From Listeria ivanovii subsp. londoniensis (lineage in GTDB: Bacteria > Bacillota > Bacilli > Lactobacillales > Listeriaceae), in the NCBI RefSeq assembly GCF_000763495.1, contig NZ_CP009576.1, forward strand, positions 1,746,001-1,810,000: DNA of 64,000 nt, read 5' to 3'. Position numbers and translations under genes: made by a program. Of the stretch, positions 39,660 to 49,221 are shown one piece after another (position 1 is the first letter of the stretch; each line of letters opens with the position of its first letter). The notes beneath the pieces were generated by a model. It searched no databases. It worked only from the letters and a program-made list of their open reading frames with translations, and had not been told where the DNA came from.

Positions 39660-40973
39660 TTAGCGTTCCATCATTTGACAAGCAACAATGGCTTTTCCAA
39701 TCAAAATGCCCTCTAAATAAAGTTCCACATCTAACTTTCCCGCTTTACGTCCCATTTCTAAAATACGGGGTTTAATCACGATAGTCGCATCCATTTGAAC
39801 AGGTTTCAGAAAATACATGGTTACATTTTCAATAGCAACGTTACGTTTTTTCATGGAAAATAATTTTTGTTGAACGACTTCACAAACCACTTCTGTAAAT
39901 ACGCCGTAAGACAAAGTCCCTAGCGAATTGGTCATTTGTGGACTAACTTTAAATTCATAGTCAGCATCTACACCTGTATCCGCTTTTTCGGAAAGTTGGT
40001 TGGCAATAGTGTCATCAATTGTTTCCCCAACTTGTGGCTGTTTTTGAATCATTTGCATCGATTTTAAAATATCTTGCCGGCTGACAATACCAATTAAGCT
40101 TAAATCATCTTTTACCACCGGAATGACTTCAATGCTTTCCCAAATCATCATATGCGCTACGGATGCTACACTCATTTTAGGACCGACTGTTAACGGATTT
40201 TTTGTCATTACTCGTTCAATGGAAATACTTGGATTTTTTTCTAAAATATCTTTGCTCGTTACCATCCCAGTTAGTCGCATTGCTCGATTGACTACAGGAA
40301 AGCGGCTGTGTCCAGTAGAACCTTCCGTTTTGTGCCAGTCTTCTACTTTATCTGCCGTTGACAAAAAAGCGGTTGTTTCCAGTGGTGTTAAAATATCCTC
40401 CACAAAAACAACTTCTTTTTTGATTAACTGGTCATAAATAGCCCGATTAATCATCGTTGCTACTGTAAATGTATCATATGAAGTAGATAAAATAGGTAGT
40501 TCTTTTTCATCTGCTAAGCGCTTTACTTCATCATCTGTATCAAATCCACCAGTGATAAGTACCGCTGCCCCACGCTTCAAAGCAAGTTCATGAGCACTCA
40601 CACGGTTTCCGACAATAAGTAAATTGCCAGCATCAGTGTAGCGTTCCATTGCTTCGACTGTCATGGCTCCGATAACAAACTTATTGAGTGATTTATATAA
40701 TCCTGCACGACCACCAAGTACTTGGCCATCAATCATATTAACAATCTCTGCAAAAGTTAATTTTTCTATGCTGTCTTTTTGCTTTCGTTCAATCCGAAGC
40801 GTCCCTACTCGCTTAATAGTAGAAACAAAGCCAATAATTTCTGCGTCTTTGATTGCTCGGTAAGCAGTCCCTTCACTTACAGACAAATTTTTGGCGATTT
40901 TCCGCACAGAAATTTTTTCTCCAACCGCAAGATTTTCAATGTATTTTAAAATCTGTTCATGTTTTGTGGCCAC
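39660..40973 (-). CDS. HTH-DRTGG-CBS-hotdog regulatory protein (YtoI-like)
   Basis: Modular protein of unknown function. An N-terminal helix-turn-helix (KISVRKIAKNLSVSEGTAYRAI) is followed by a DRTGG domain (~90-180), two CBS domains (~200-310) that usually bind adenyl nucleotides, and a C-terminal hotdog/thioesterase-like domain. Start is uncertain: a GTG at 40973 (VATKHEQIL, 437 aa) is preferred from resemblance to Bacillus YtoI; an ATG at 40988 is the alternative. The ORF extends back over the ytkL stop. Confidence 0.9.
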   Translation of the reverse strand: MATKHEQILKYIENLAVGEKISVRKIAKNLSVSEGTAYRAIKDAEIIGFVSTIKRVGTLRIERKQKDSIEKLTFAEIVNMIDGQVLGGRAGLYKSLNKFVIGAMTVEAMERYTDAGNLLIVGNRVSAHELALKRGAAVLITGGFDTDDEVKRLADEKELPILSTSYDTFTVATMINRAIYDQLIKKEVVFVEDILTPLETTAFLSTADKVEDWHKTEGSTGHSRFPVVNRAMRLTGMVTSKDILEKNPSISIERVMTKNPLTVGPKMSVASVAHMMIWESIEVIPVVKDDLSLIGIVSRQDILKSMQMIQKQPQVGETIDDTIANQLSEKADTGVDADYEFKVSPQMTNSLGTLSYGVFTEVVCEVVQQKLFSMKKRNVAIENVTMYFLKPVQMDATIVIKPRILEMGRKAGKLDVELYLEGILIGKAIVACQMMER

Positions 40974-40998
40974 GACTTGTTCACCCATTTCTTTTTTG

Positions 40999-41685
40999 TT
41001 AGATTTCGATTCCTTCACCAATCTCTAGTACTTTTCCAGTAATCCCTGTATCAAGTGAGGCAACAAACTTATGTGGATCTTGTTCAATAAGCGGAAATGT
41101 ATTGTAGTGCATCGGAATAACCATTTTTGCTTGTAAAAATCGAGCTGCAATTGTTGCATCTTCTGGTCCCATCGTAAAATTATCACCAATTGGTAAAAAG
41201 GCAACATCGAGTGGATTTAATTCTCCAATTAATTTCATATCAGAAAATAGTCCAGTGTCTCCTGCAAAATAGATGTTTTTCCCTTCTATCGTAAAAACAA
41301 TTCCGGTTGGAAAGCCTAAATTTATTATCCGGCCATCTCGAACTGTTTGCGAACCATGAAAAGCTTGCGTAAGTTTCACTTGACCAAAATCAAACTTTCT
41401 TTTCCCACCAATATGCATCGCAGCAGTTTTTTCAAGCCCTTCTTCTACTGCTAAAAATGCAGCTAAATCCGCGTTACAAATGACTTCTGCTCCAGCATTT
41501 TTCGCAATCTGAACTGTATCACCAACATGATCATCATGCCCATGTGACAGAACAATATAATCTGGCATTTGCTCTTCTGCTTTCAAATCACATTTTTTAT
41601 TCCCGGAAATAAATGGATCAACTAAAATAGTTGTATCCCCAGTAATAATTTTAATACAAGACTGACCATGAAACGAAATCTTCAT
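40999..41685 (-). CDS. Metallo-beta-lactamase-fold hydrolase (YtkL/UPF0173)
   Basis: 228-aa metal-dependent hydrolase of the UPF0173 family. Metal-binding HGHDDHVGD is at residues ~49-57, with further ligands in [11 protein letters not shown] and PMHYNTFP. Substrate unknown. First gene of the ytkL-ytoI-nrnA group; divergent from the M24 peptidase. The start ATG has GGGAAGGAAG upstream. Confidence 0.93.
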   Translation of the reverse strand: MKISFHGQSCIKIITGDTTILVDPFISGNKKCDLKAEEQMPDYIVLSHGHDDHVGDTVQIAKNAGAEVICNADLAAFLAVEEGLEKTAAMHIGGKRKFDFGQVKLTQAFHGSQTVRDGRIINLGFPTGIVFTIEGKNIYFAGDTGLFSDMKLIGELNPLDVAFLPIGDNFTMGPEDATIAARFLQAKMVIPMHYNTFPLIEQDPHKFVASLDTGITGKVLEIGEGIEI

Positions 41686-41805
41686 GTTAAAAAACTTCCT
41701 TCCCGATTAATATTCGATGTGTATTATTGTACCACTCCCATTATAAACTAATATATAACACCTCGTAAACTAGAAGGTATTTATTAGCAAAATATTTCCA
41801 ACCCG

Positions 41806-41814
41806 TGTTATCAT
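41806..41814 (+). promoter_or_regulatory. Extended -10 promoter for the M24 peptidase
   Basis: TGTTATCAT, ~33 nt before the start codon. No clear -35. Confidence 0.4.
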
Positions 41815-41847
41815 TGGATAGAAATCAATTGGAAAGAAGGTACAATA

Positions 41848-42945
41848 ATGGAAAAAAATATCGATGTCCTACAAAATTGGTTGAAAGACCAAGATGCTGA
41901 GGTAGCATTTTTGACGGACCCAGAGAATATTGCTTATTTTTCTGGCTACCATAGTGAACCACATGAGCGTGTACTTGGATTAGCCATTTTCCCAGAAAGC
42001 GAACCATTTCTTTTTACACCGGCTTTAGAAGTAGAAGATGTTCGTGGAGGCGATTGGTGCCATCCAGCATATGGATATAATGACACGGAGAACCCCTTCA
42101 CCATCATTGCGGCTGAAATAAAAAAACGTATAGCCAAACCAAGTAAATTTGCCATCGAAAAGAAACATATGAGCGTGGACCGTTACGAACAACTCTCCGG
42201 GCTATTCGATGGTAGCTCTTTCATTCCGATTGAACATAAAATTGAACAAATTCGCCTTATTAAAACAGAAACCGAATTAAAGATTTTAAAAGAAGCCGCC
42301 TTACTTGCTGATTATGCAGTACAAGTTGGCGTTGATGAAATTGCAGAAGGTAAAACAGAAGCCGAAATCGTCGCGAAAATTGAATATGAAATGAAGAAAA
42401 AAGGCGTAACAGCAATGTCTTTTGATACCATGGTGCTTACTGGAAAAAATGGTGCCCTACCACATGGTACTCCTGGTGAAACGAAAATCAAAAAAGGTGA
42501 TTTAGTTTTATTTGATTTAGGCGTTGTCCACAAAGGTTATTGCTCAGACATTACGCGAACAGTTGCTTTTGGTGACATTTCCGATGAGCAGAAAAAGATT
42601 TATGAAACCGTTCTAGAAGCACAAGTTACTGCAGTGAAAAAGGTAAAAGCCGGAGTGAAAGCAAGCGAAATTGATTTAACTGCTAGAAACATTATTCGCG
42701 AGGCTGGTTATGGGGATTATTTCCCGCATCGTCTTGGTCACGGCCTTGGCGCTAGTGTTCACGAGTTCCCTTCTATTACCGAAACAAACAACATGAAACT
42801 ACAAGAAAATATGGTATTTACCATCGAACCAGGTATTTATGTTCCAGGTGTTGCTGGTGTTCGTATAGAAGATGATCTTGTTGTAACCAAAGATGGCGTA
42901 CAAGTACTAACAGAATTCCCAAAAACATTGCAAGTTATCCAATAG
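41848..42945 (+). CDS. M24-family Xaa-Pro dipeptidase/aminopeptidase
   Basis: Cytosolic metallopeptidase of 365 aa cutting peptides with proline in second position. The N-terminal creatinase domain is followed by the pita-bread fold with metal ligands in FDLGVVHKGYCSDITRTV (two Asp), HRLGHGLG (His), FTIEPGIY (Glu) and RIEDDLVV (Glu). Start ATG has GAAAGAAGG. Single-gene transcript between the divergent ytkL-like gene and convergent ald, ending at a long shared terminator. Confidence 0.95.
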   Translation: MEKNIDVLQNWLKDQDAEVAFLTDPENIAYFSGYHSEPHERVLGLAIFPESEPFLFTPALEVEDVRGGDWCHPAYGYNDTENPFTIIAAEIKKRIAKPSKFAIEKKHMSVDRYEQLSGLFDGSSFIPIEHKIEQIRLIKTETELKILKEAALLADYAVQVGVDEIAEGKTEAEIVAKIEYEMKKKGVTAMSFDTMVLTGKNGALPHGTPGETKIKKGDLVLFDLGVVHKGYCSDITRTVAFGDISDEQKKIYETVLEAQVTAVKKVKAGVKASEIDLTARNIIREAGYGDYFPHRLGHGLGASVHEFPSITETNNMKLQENMVFTIEPGIYVPGVAGVRIEDDLVVTKDGVQVLTEFPKTLQVIQ

Positions 42946-42968
42946 TAAAAAAGAAGCTTTAAACTGAA

Positions 42969-43033
42969 AAATAAGCAGGAATCTTGTATATTCCATTTTA
43001 AAAATGGCTTTATACAATGATTTCTGCTTATTT
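42969..43033. terminator. Long bidirectional terminator between M24 peptidase and ald
   Basis: 65-nt imperfect inverted repeat: AAATAAGCAG/CTGCTTATTT, then AATC/GATT, TTGTATA/TATACAA and CCATTTT/AAAATGG. It can end both converging genes, though the poly-T tracts are inside the stem. Confidence 0.7.
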
Positions 43034-43082
43034 GCTTCCAAATTTTTATTGTTAAATTTAGTTTTATCCTAGTTGCTTTTTA

Positions 43083-44195
43083 TTAAATTAATTCCTTGCT
43101 GTCTTTGTAAGCTAACCCTAGAGAATCAGCAACAGCTTGATACGTAATATGTCCTTGATAAGTATTTAGTCCACGACGTAAGAATGGGTCTTTTTTCACT
43201 GCCGCTTCTAAGCCTTCATTTGCAAGTTTTAACCCAAATGGTAAAGTAGCATTGGTGAGGGCTAAAGTAGATGTCCGCGGAACTGCTCCCGGCATATTTG
43301 CGACCGCATAATGAAGCACACCGTATTTTTCATAGGTTGGATTATCGTGGGTCGAAACATGATCTGTTGTTTCAAAAATACCACCTTGATCAATAGCAAT
43401 ATCCACAAGTACTGACCCTGGAATCATTTGTTTGATGACATGCTCTTTAACTAGTTTTGGTGCTTTTGCTCCTGGGATTAATACCGCTCCAATAACTAAA
43501 TCCGCCTTTTTCACTGCTGTTTCAATATTAAAATCATTCGACATTAATGTTTGCACTTGATTGCCAAAAATATCCTCCAGTTCGCGAAGCCGATTTAAAT
43601 TCTTATCAAGAATAGTAACATTAGCTCCGAGGCCTGTCGCAATTTTAGCTGCATTTGTTCCAGCAATTCCGCCTCCAATAATAACTACTTCACTCTTCTC
43701 CACACCAGGTACTCCACCAAGTAACACACCCATGCCACCATTTGTTCTTTGTAAAAATTGCGCACCAATTTGAGCCGCCATTCGTCCAGCAACTTCACTC
43801 ATTGGCGAAAGTAGCGGTAATGTGTGATCGGCAAGCTCCACTGTTTCATAAGCTACACTATTTACTTTACTTTGCATTAATGCCTCTGCAAGTGTTGGTT
43901 CATTAGCCAAATGTAAATAGGTGAAAAGTAACAAGTCTTCTTTGAAATATGTATACTCGGATGCTATTGGTTCTTTTACTTTCACAACCATATCAACATA
44001 CCAAGCTTCTTTAGCTGTTTCAACAATTTTTGCTCCCGCTTGTACAAAATCAGCATCTTGATAATTAGACCCGATACCCGCACCCTTTTCCACGTAAACA
44101 GTGTGTCCTGCATTCACATAGGAAAAAACGCTGGCCGGAGTCATCGCCACCCTATTCTCGTTATTTTTTATCTCTTTTGGTACGCCGATTAACAT
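43083..44195 (-). CDS. ald: Alanine dehydrogenase
   Basis: NAD-dependent oxidative deamination of L-alanine to pyruvate. Start at ATG 44195 ([18 protein letters not shown], 370 aa) behind GGAGAG. Active-site region VKVKEP (K74 area), NAD-binding [20 protein letters not shown] near residue 171, and DIAIDQGG near 268 are all present. Monocistronic by layout. Confidence 0.97.
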   Translation of the reverse strand: MLIGVPKEIKNNENRVAMTPASVFSYVNAGHTVYVEKGAGIGSNYQDADFVQAGAKIVETAKEAWYVDMVVKVKEPIASEYTYFKEDLLLFTYLHLANEPTLAEALMQSKVNSVAYETVELADHTLPLLSPMSEVAGRMAAQIGAQFLQRTNGGMGVLLGGVPGVEKSEVVIIGGGIAGTNAAKIATGLGANVTILDKNLNRLRELEDIFGNQVQTLMSNDFNIETAVKKADLVIGAVLIPGAKAPKLVKEHVIKQMIPGSVLVDIAIDQGGIFETTDHVSTHDNPTYEKYGVLHYAVANMPGAVPRTSTLALTNATLPFGLKLANEGLEAAVKKDPFLRRGLNTYQGHITYQAVADSLGLAYKDSKELI

Positions 44196-44361
44196 GAAAA
44201 TCACTCTCCTTGGCATAGGTATTATAGACTATCAAAAAAATTCTACATCATCATGCTAACACAATATACCTAAGTTGTAAAAAAAACTAATCTAAATTCA
44301 CACAAAAGAATGGTAAAAAACAAAAACTAATTCAGAATCGTAATTTATTTTCCAATTAATG

Positions 44362-44385
44362 GTTCTTTTATGAAAAAAAGGGTAA
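44362..44385 (+). promoter_or_regulatory. Sigma-B-like promoter before the universal stress gene
   Basis: GTTC, 14 nt, GGGTAA, close to the sigma-B consensus GTTT-N13-15-GGGTAT and ~45 nt before the start. Fits a general-stress gene. Confidence 0.5.
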
Positions 44386-44429
44386 AATATAAATATAGAA
44401 GATACATATTTTTGATTGGAGGAATTATT

Positions 44430-44894
44430 ATGTTACAACAATACGAAAGAGTTTTAGTCGCAGTCGACGGGTCCAAAGAAGCAGAAAGAGCATTCCAAAA
44501 AGCCATTCAGGTCGCTAATCGTAATGATGCAGCGCTTGGTCTTGTACATGTTATTGACACTCGTGCTTTTTCATCTGTAGCTAATTATGATACAAGCATG
44601 GCTGACAAAGCTACAGAATATGCGGATGAGTTACTTAGTGGTTACAAAGAAGATGCTTTAAAAGCAGGTGTAACAAAAGTCGAAAGCTATATTGAATATG
44701 GTTCACCAAAAACGGCTATTACAAAAGAAGCAGCAAAAGCATTCCAAGCTGACTTAATCATGTGTGGCGCTACAGGTCTAAACGCGGTAGAACGTTTATT
44801 GATTGGTAGTGTATCCGAATATATCATTCGCCACTCCCCTTGTGACGTACTAGTTGTCCGCAATGATGTACCAGATTACAAAGATGAAAAATAA
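44430..44894 (+). CDS. Universal stress protein (UspA family)
   Basis: 154-aa single-domain UspA protein. Start at ATG 44430 (MLQQYERVLVAVDGSKEAE) with TTGGAGGA upstream; the ORF's in-frame ATG at 44370 lies within the promoter region. ATP-binding-type motif GATGLNAVERLLIGSVSEYI near residue 112-131 (G-2x-G-9x-G-S/T). Precise role unknown; the upstream sigma-B-like promoter suggests general stress control. Confidence 0.95.
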   Translation: MLQQYERVLVAVDGSKEAERAFQKAIQVANRNDAALGLVHVIDTRAFSSVANYDTSMADKATEYADELLSGYKEDALKAGVTKVESYIEYGSPKTAITKEAAKAFQADLIMCGATGLNAVERLLIGSVSEYIIRHSPCDVLVVRNDVPDYKDEK

Positions 44895-44906
44895 GTTGAC
44901 ATGATA

Positions 44907-44943
44907 AAACAGGCGCTTTCTTTGAAAAGCGTCTGTTTTTTTG
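44907..44943 (+). terminator. Terminator after the universal stress gene
   Basis: Stem AAACAGGCGCTTTC/GAAAAGCGTCTGTTT (one G-U) followed by further T. Isolates the stress gene from the esterase. Confidence 0.88.
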
Positions 44944-45036
44944 TCCCAATATAGAAATGTAAACATGATTATAACGTATCAAATAAACATAAAAAAATCC
45001 AAATGTGGCAATTAAGTAAATTTTATTTAGTTCGTA

Positions 45037-45064
45037 TTGTTTTTATCGAATTCCATGCTATATT
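45037..45064 (+). promoter_or_regulatory. Promoter upstream of the esterase leader
   Basis: TTGTTT, 16 nt, TATATT with extended TGC. Predicted transcript start near 45071, about 120 nt before the esterase start codon. Confidence 0.6.
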
Positions 45065-45070
45065 TAAGTC

Positions 45071-45160
45071 ATCTTCTATTTTGTTAAAGGAATGTAACCT
45101 TTTGGGCATAACCTGAAACAAACTCGTACTTTTTAAGTGCGCGTTTGTTTCAGGTTTTTT
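45071..45160 (+). promoter_or_regulatory. Leader with intrinsic terminator, possible attenuator of the esterase
   Basis: After the promoter, a 14-bp terminator stem (45110-45123 with 45143-45156, AACCTGAAACAAAC and complement) is followed by TTTT and ends ~30 nt before the start codon. An upstream segment TTTGTTAAAGG (45080-45090) can pair with CCTGAAACAAA (45112-45122) at 9 of 11 positions, which would undo the terminator. AAAGG (45086-45090) can instead pair with CCTTT (45098-45102). That is the usual three-way layout of a transcription attenuator. No known riboswitch class is recognised. It may also simply be a short sRNA. Confidence 0.45.
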
Positions 45161-45191
45161 ATTAGCTAATTTAATTATAAGGAGTGGGAAA

Positions 45192-46895
45192 ATGAAAAAG
45201 TGGATGTTGTTAATGTTAGTTGGTTGTTTGCTTATAATCGCTGGGTGTGGAGCCAATCAAAACACAAAAAAAGATAGTTTAGTTTACAAAAAAGGGGTAA
45301 CAGTAACTACTAAATATGGAGAGGTGAAAGGTTATAAGGATAAAAATGAAAGCGTTTTAGTTTGGAAGGGTGTTCCTTATGCCAAGGCGCCAGTAAAAGA
45401 TTTGCGCTGGAAAAAACCAGAAAGTCCTGCAAAATATGAAGGGACAATGGACGCAACAAAAGATAAAGAGGTTTTTATTCAAACAACCCAAGATGGTGTA
45501 ACAGGAAACGAAGAAAGCCTGAACATGAACATTTATCGTCCAGATACTTCTGAGAAAAAATTACCAGTTATGGTTTACATCCACGGCGGGAACAACCAAG
45601 TTGGCAGTGCAACCGAAATTGGCGGAGAAGCTTTTGTAAAAGATTTAAATACCATTTTCATCTCCGTTGATTATCGTCTTGGAGCACTTGGTTTTAATCC
45701 ACTACCAGCCCTCAACACAGGTGATAAACTAGAAGATTCAGGTAATTATGCTTTACTTGATATGGCAAAGTCACTTGATTGGGTTAAAGAAAATATCGAA
45801 GCTTTTGGCGGAGATCCAGATAACATTACGTTCACAGGTTTTTCTGCAGGTGGTAGAGATGTAATGGCATCACTCACTTCTCCCATTTTTAAAGATAAAT
45901 ATCAAAAAGCAATCGCCTTTAGTGGTGGAATGACTGTTGCTGACCCAGATGACAGCGTAAAAGTTTTCGCCAAAGCAATTGCGCCCCTCGTTGTAGAAGA
46001 CGGTGTGAAAGCAACCGAAGATGAAGCTTACACTTGGTTACAAGAAGATAAAAAAGAAGTTCGTGATTATTTGTATGGTCTTTCCGCTGAAAGATTAAGC
46101 AAGTTAATGGGAAATGCTTCCATTCGAATGAGTGCCTTCCCTCACTTGTACACTGATGGAACTGTCCTTCCCAAAGATGGTTTTGATACAAAAGACTATA
46201 ATAACGTCCCTTTAATCATGTTATCCGGTACAAGTGAATTCTCCTTTTTCGCAATGGGAGACCCTTACTTTGCAGAAAGTATTGCTAGTGGAGATATTCT
46301 AAAAGATTCTGAAAAACTTGCAGAGTTTCATTTTGCCAAACAATACGGTAGTGATTTTTATTCTCTATTTAATACAGAGTTATCTGCTGAAAAAATGTCG
46401 CAAAATTATGATGCACCAATTTACAATACGAAAATGCCGTTTGGAACAAATTTAAAAACAACTACTGATATGAGCCTTGTTGGCGCTTATCATGGTGTGT
46501 TTATCCCCTTCTTAGATAGTAACAATCAGACGTATTTGTCGACCATGGCAGAATCCTATCAGTTACCCGGTGCAAAAGATTTACAAGAACAATTCCGCGC
46601 CTATCTAAAAAATTTCTTGCATGATGGAAACCCAAATGGAGATAACTTAACGAAATGGACTGCGTGGAGCAATAACAATCCAAGTAGCCTGATTTTAGAT
46701 GCTAATGACAACCAAGCTCAAATTGAAATGAAAAAAGAAACCGATACAAATCAAGCTATTATTGAACGTATCGAAGCAGATGCTAGTATTTCTGATGTAG
46801 CTAAAAATCAAATAGTTCATCAAGTCTTAAACGGCAGATGGTTTAGCGACGATTTAGATGCCTACTACTCAAACCCTAGTTTATGGCCTAACTAA
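45192..46895 (+). CDS. Lipoprotein type-B carboxylesterase (para-nitrobenzyl esterase family)
   Basis: Alpha/beta-hydrolase of 567 aa, predicted to be anchored outside the cell. The signal peptide MKKWMLLMLVGCLLIIAGC ends in a lipobox with C19. Catalytic residues are visible: oxyanion loop HGG at 131-133, nucleophile S218 in GFSAG, acid probably E349 in GTSEFSFF, and H434 in GAYHGVF. The natural ester is unknown. It is a single gene between the stress gene (same strand) and ackA (converging), with its own promoter, a terminator-bearing leader and AAGGAGTGGG as ribosome site. Base composition resembles the neighbours. From memory this spot is not occupied in every Listeria, so it may be an accessory gene; that needs a genome comparison. 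Confidence 0.92.
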   Translation: MKKWMLLMLVGCLLIIAGCGANQNTKKDSLVYKKGVTVTTKYGEVKGYKDKNESVLVWKGVPYAKAPVKDLRWKKPESPAKYEGTMDATKDKEVFIQTTQDGVTGNEESLNMNIYRPDTSEKKLPVMVYIHGGNNQVGSATEIGGEAFVKDLNTIFISVDYRLGALGFNPLPALNTGDKLEDSGNYALLDMAKSLDWVKENIEAFGGDPDNITFTGFSAGGRDVMASLTSPIFKDKYQKAIAFSGGMTVADPDDSVKVFAKAIAPLVVEDGVKATEDEAYTWLQEDKKEVRDYLYGLSAERLSKLMGNASIRMSAFPHLYTDGTVLPKDGFDTKDYNNVPLIMLSGTSEFSFFAMGDPYFAESIASGDILKDSEKLAEFHFAKQYGSDFYSLFNTELSAEKMSQNYDAPIYNTKMPFGTNLKTTTDMSLVGAYHGVFIPFLDSNNQTYLSTMAESYQLPGAKDLQEQFRAYLKNFLHDGNPNGDNLTKWTAWSNNNPSSLILDANDNQAQIEMKKETDTNQAIIERIEADASISDVAKNQIVHQVLNGRWFSDDLDAYYSNPSLWPN

Positions 46896-46903
46896 ATTGT
46901 CAA

Positions 46904-46945
46904 AAAAAGAACGCCCTTTCCAAATAGAAGGGACGTTCTTTTTTA
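46904..46945. terminator. Bidirectional terminator between esterase and ackA
   Basis: Stem AAAAAGAACGCCCTT/AAGGGACGTTCTTTTT (one mismatch) with T-runs on both strands. Serves both converging genes. Confidence 0.88.
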
Positions 46946-46964
46946 TAAGACTAAAAATTGCTTT

Positions 46965-48158
46965 TTAGCGATTATTTTTGATTGTTTCCACATCACGAGC
47001 AATCATTAATTCTTCGTTTGTTGGAATAATGATAACTTTTACTGGGGAGTGTGGGTAGTTAAGGAATCTTTCTTCACCGCGCACTTGATTAAGTGCTGGA
47101 TCCCAGTATACACCCATAAATTCTAAACCTCGGAGTACTTTTTCACGGATAAAGGAACTATTTTCACCAATACCTGCTGTGAAAATAATGGCATCTACAC
47201 CGTTCATCCTAGCTGCATAAGAACCAATATACTTATGGATACGATCAACAAATACTTGAAGTGCAAGTTCGGCACGATCATTTCCTTTTGCTGCTTCATC
47301 TTCAAGATCACGAAGGTCACTAGAAATACCAGATACACCAAGCATACCAGATTCTTTATTCAAGACATCTAATACTTGTTCTGCAGTTTTACCAGTTTTT
47401 TCCATGATAAACGGAATAAGTGCCGGGTCAATATTACCAGAACGAGTTCCCATTGAAACGCCAGCAAGTGGTGTGAATCCCATGGAAGTATCCATTGATT
47501 TTCCGCCTTCAATTGCAGCAATACTAGCACCATTACCAAGGTGACAAGTAAGTAAACGCAATTCTTCAACTGGACGACCTAAAAGTTCTGCCGCACGTTC
47601 AGATACGTATTTATGGCTTGTACCATGAAACCCATATTTACGGATACCATAATCTTCATAGTATCTGTATGGCAAGCTGTATAAATAACTTGCAGGCGGC
47701 ATTGTTTGATGGAAGGCTGTATCAAAAACGGCAACCGAAACAACATCAGGTAAGATTTTACGGAATGCTTTAATTCCAGTAACATTAGCTGGATTATGAA
47801 GTGGCGCAAGTTCGGATAATGCTTCGATATCTTTAATCACTTCATCGTCAATATAAACGGACTCAGGGAATCTTTCGCCGCCGTGAACCACACGGTGACC
47901 AATTCCTGTAATTTCATCATAAGAACCGATGACTTTATGATTAATTAATTTTTCGAGTAGCATTTGCACAGCGATTTCATGGTCAGGAATATCAACCACT
48001 TCTTTGATTTTTTCTCCGTCTACAGTAATTGTAAAAATAGAATCTTTTAAACCAATTCTTTCTACAATACCTGCTGTAATAACTCGTTCAGATGGCATAT
48101 CGTATAATTGGAATTTCAGTGATGAGCTTCCGGCGTTAATTGCAATTGTTTTTTCCAT
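46965..48158 (-). CDS. ackA: Acetate kinase
   Basis: Makes ATP from acetyl phosphate during overflow metabolism. The chosen start is ATG 48158 ([20 protein letters not shown], 397 aa), as acetate kinases begin right at this strand; an ATG at 48182 (MEGIDKNK) has a somewhat better ribosome site and is possible. Motifs: [23 protein letters not shown] and FTAGIGENS. It follows ytxK by 10 nt (or overlaps it by 14 nt with the longer start). Confidence 0.97.
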   Translation of the reverse strand: MEKTIAINAGSSSLKFQLYDMPSERVITAGIVERIGLKDSIFTITVDGEKIKEVVDIPDHEIAVQMLLEKLINHKVIGSYDEITGIGHRVVHGGERFPESVYIDDEVIKDIEALSELAPLHNPANVTGIKAFRKILPDVVSVAVFDTAFHQTMPPASYLYSLPYRYYEDYGIRKYGFHGTSHKYVSERAAELLGRPVEELRLLTCHLGNGASIAAIEGGKSMDTSMGFTPLAGVSMGTRSGNIDPALIPFIMEKTGKTAEQVLDVLNKESGMLGVSGISSDLRDLEDEAAKGNDRAELALQVFVDRIHKYIGSYAARMNGVDAIIFTAGIGENSSFIREKVLRGLEFMGVYWDPALNQVRGEERFLNYPHSPVKVIIIPTNEELMIARDVETIKNNR

Positions 48159-48168
48159 TTTGTTTTTG

Positions 48169-49179
48169 TCAATTCCTTCCATTATTGTTTCCCTTGAACC
48201 AATTCTCAATTTCCGCCAAGATCGGCGCAGTAATGCTTGGATCTGTAAGCGATGAGAGATTAGCAAGTAAAACTTCTTTTGGCGGCTTCACATTTTCTGC
48301 CGCTTTCCGTAAAATCAAGATGCTTTTTCGTGCTTGTTCAGACTTAAACAGTGTTTCGGGCAATTTAATAATTCCCTCGATATGACCATTTTTCTTGATA
48401 AACTTGTCCACCTTAGCAAAGTCACTAGTCCCAAACATTGCGTCAGGTACCAAAAAGAATAAATATCCTCCTGGTTTTGTGTAGCGCATCCCCTGTTCCA
48501 TAAACAGGCAATGTGCAAATGAATGCCCTTCTTCACGGCAAAGCTCAAATGATTTTGCATTCTCATCATCTGGATAAAAGCCAACAGGTAAATCGCTTAC
48601 AACCACATCAACCGGATCTACTAATAGGTTCGCTAACCCATCTTGATGAAGGAGTGTCATTTTTTGTCGCTGCAAATCCGCGCCAACAAGTGCAAGAGAA
48701 ATAAGCAAATCATCTACATCCACTCCACTCGCATGAATCTCCATGCCTTCCTTTAATTCTAGTTGATTAATCACAGTAGTTAAAAGGTTTGCTGTGCCAC
48801 AAGCAGGATCCAAAATAGAAATATTTTTCTTTTTTTGAATCACTTTTTCAAGTAAATATGCCACAATAAATCCGATCGAATCTGGTGTCATTTGGTGATT
48901 TACTTGAATGCCGTGTTTCATGCCTTTGAGTAGTGCGAGCTGAAGACCTTTGCGAATTTCTTCATTAGAGAAATTTTCGAGTTCTATACTTTCATAATAC
49001 TCTTCTAATTTCGTTTGTTTCTCAGAAGACAACTCTTCTTTTTGTAAAACTTCTTTTTGAAACAGATTTTCACCTGTTTCATAAACCGCTTCCAAATAGC
49101 TTATTTCAAGTTCATTTTGCAAGATAATAGCCGTACTATCAAGCACTTGAAATAATTCTTGCGTTGCTTCATTTGCCAA
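48169..49179 (-). CDS. ytxK: YtxK-like class I SAM-dependent methyltransferase
   Basis: 336-aa protein related to the N6-adenine methyltransferase fold (HsdM-like). SAM site [16 protein letters not shown] near residue 130. The catalytic (N/D)PPY-type motif is changed to [11 protein letters not shown], so DNA methylation is doubtful. Start at the TTG at 49179, 8 nt after GAGGTG. In Bacillus the same gene precedes ackA. Function unknown. Good promoter at 49222-49250. Confidence 0.92.
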   Translation of the reverse strand: MANEATQELFQVLDSTAIILQNELEISYLEAVYETGENLFQKEVLQKEELSSEKQTKLEEYYESIELENFSNEEIRKGLQLALLKGMKHGIQVNHQMTPDSIGFIVAYLLEKVIQKKKNISILDPACGTANLLTTVINQLELKEGMEIHASGVDVDDLLISLALVGADLQRQKMTLLHQDGLANLLVDPVDVVVSDLPVGFYPDDENAKSFELCREEGHSFAHCLFMEQGMRYTKPGGYLFFLVPDAMFGTSDFAKVDKFIKKNGHIEGIIKLPETLFKSEQARKSILILRKAAENVKPPKEVLLANLSSLTDPSITAPILAEIENWFKGNNNGRN

Positions 49180-49221
49180 AAGTAACACCTCGAATTTTTA
49201 TCATTACTAACACCACAAAAC

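Noticed and set aside
45023-45256. 77-codon minus-strand ORF across the esterase leader
   Set aside because: Reads through the terminator hairpin and the complement of the esterase signal peptide; no supporting ribosome site or family resemblance.
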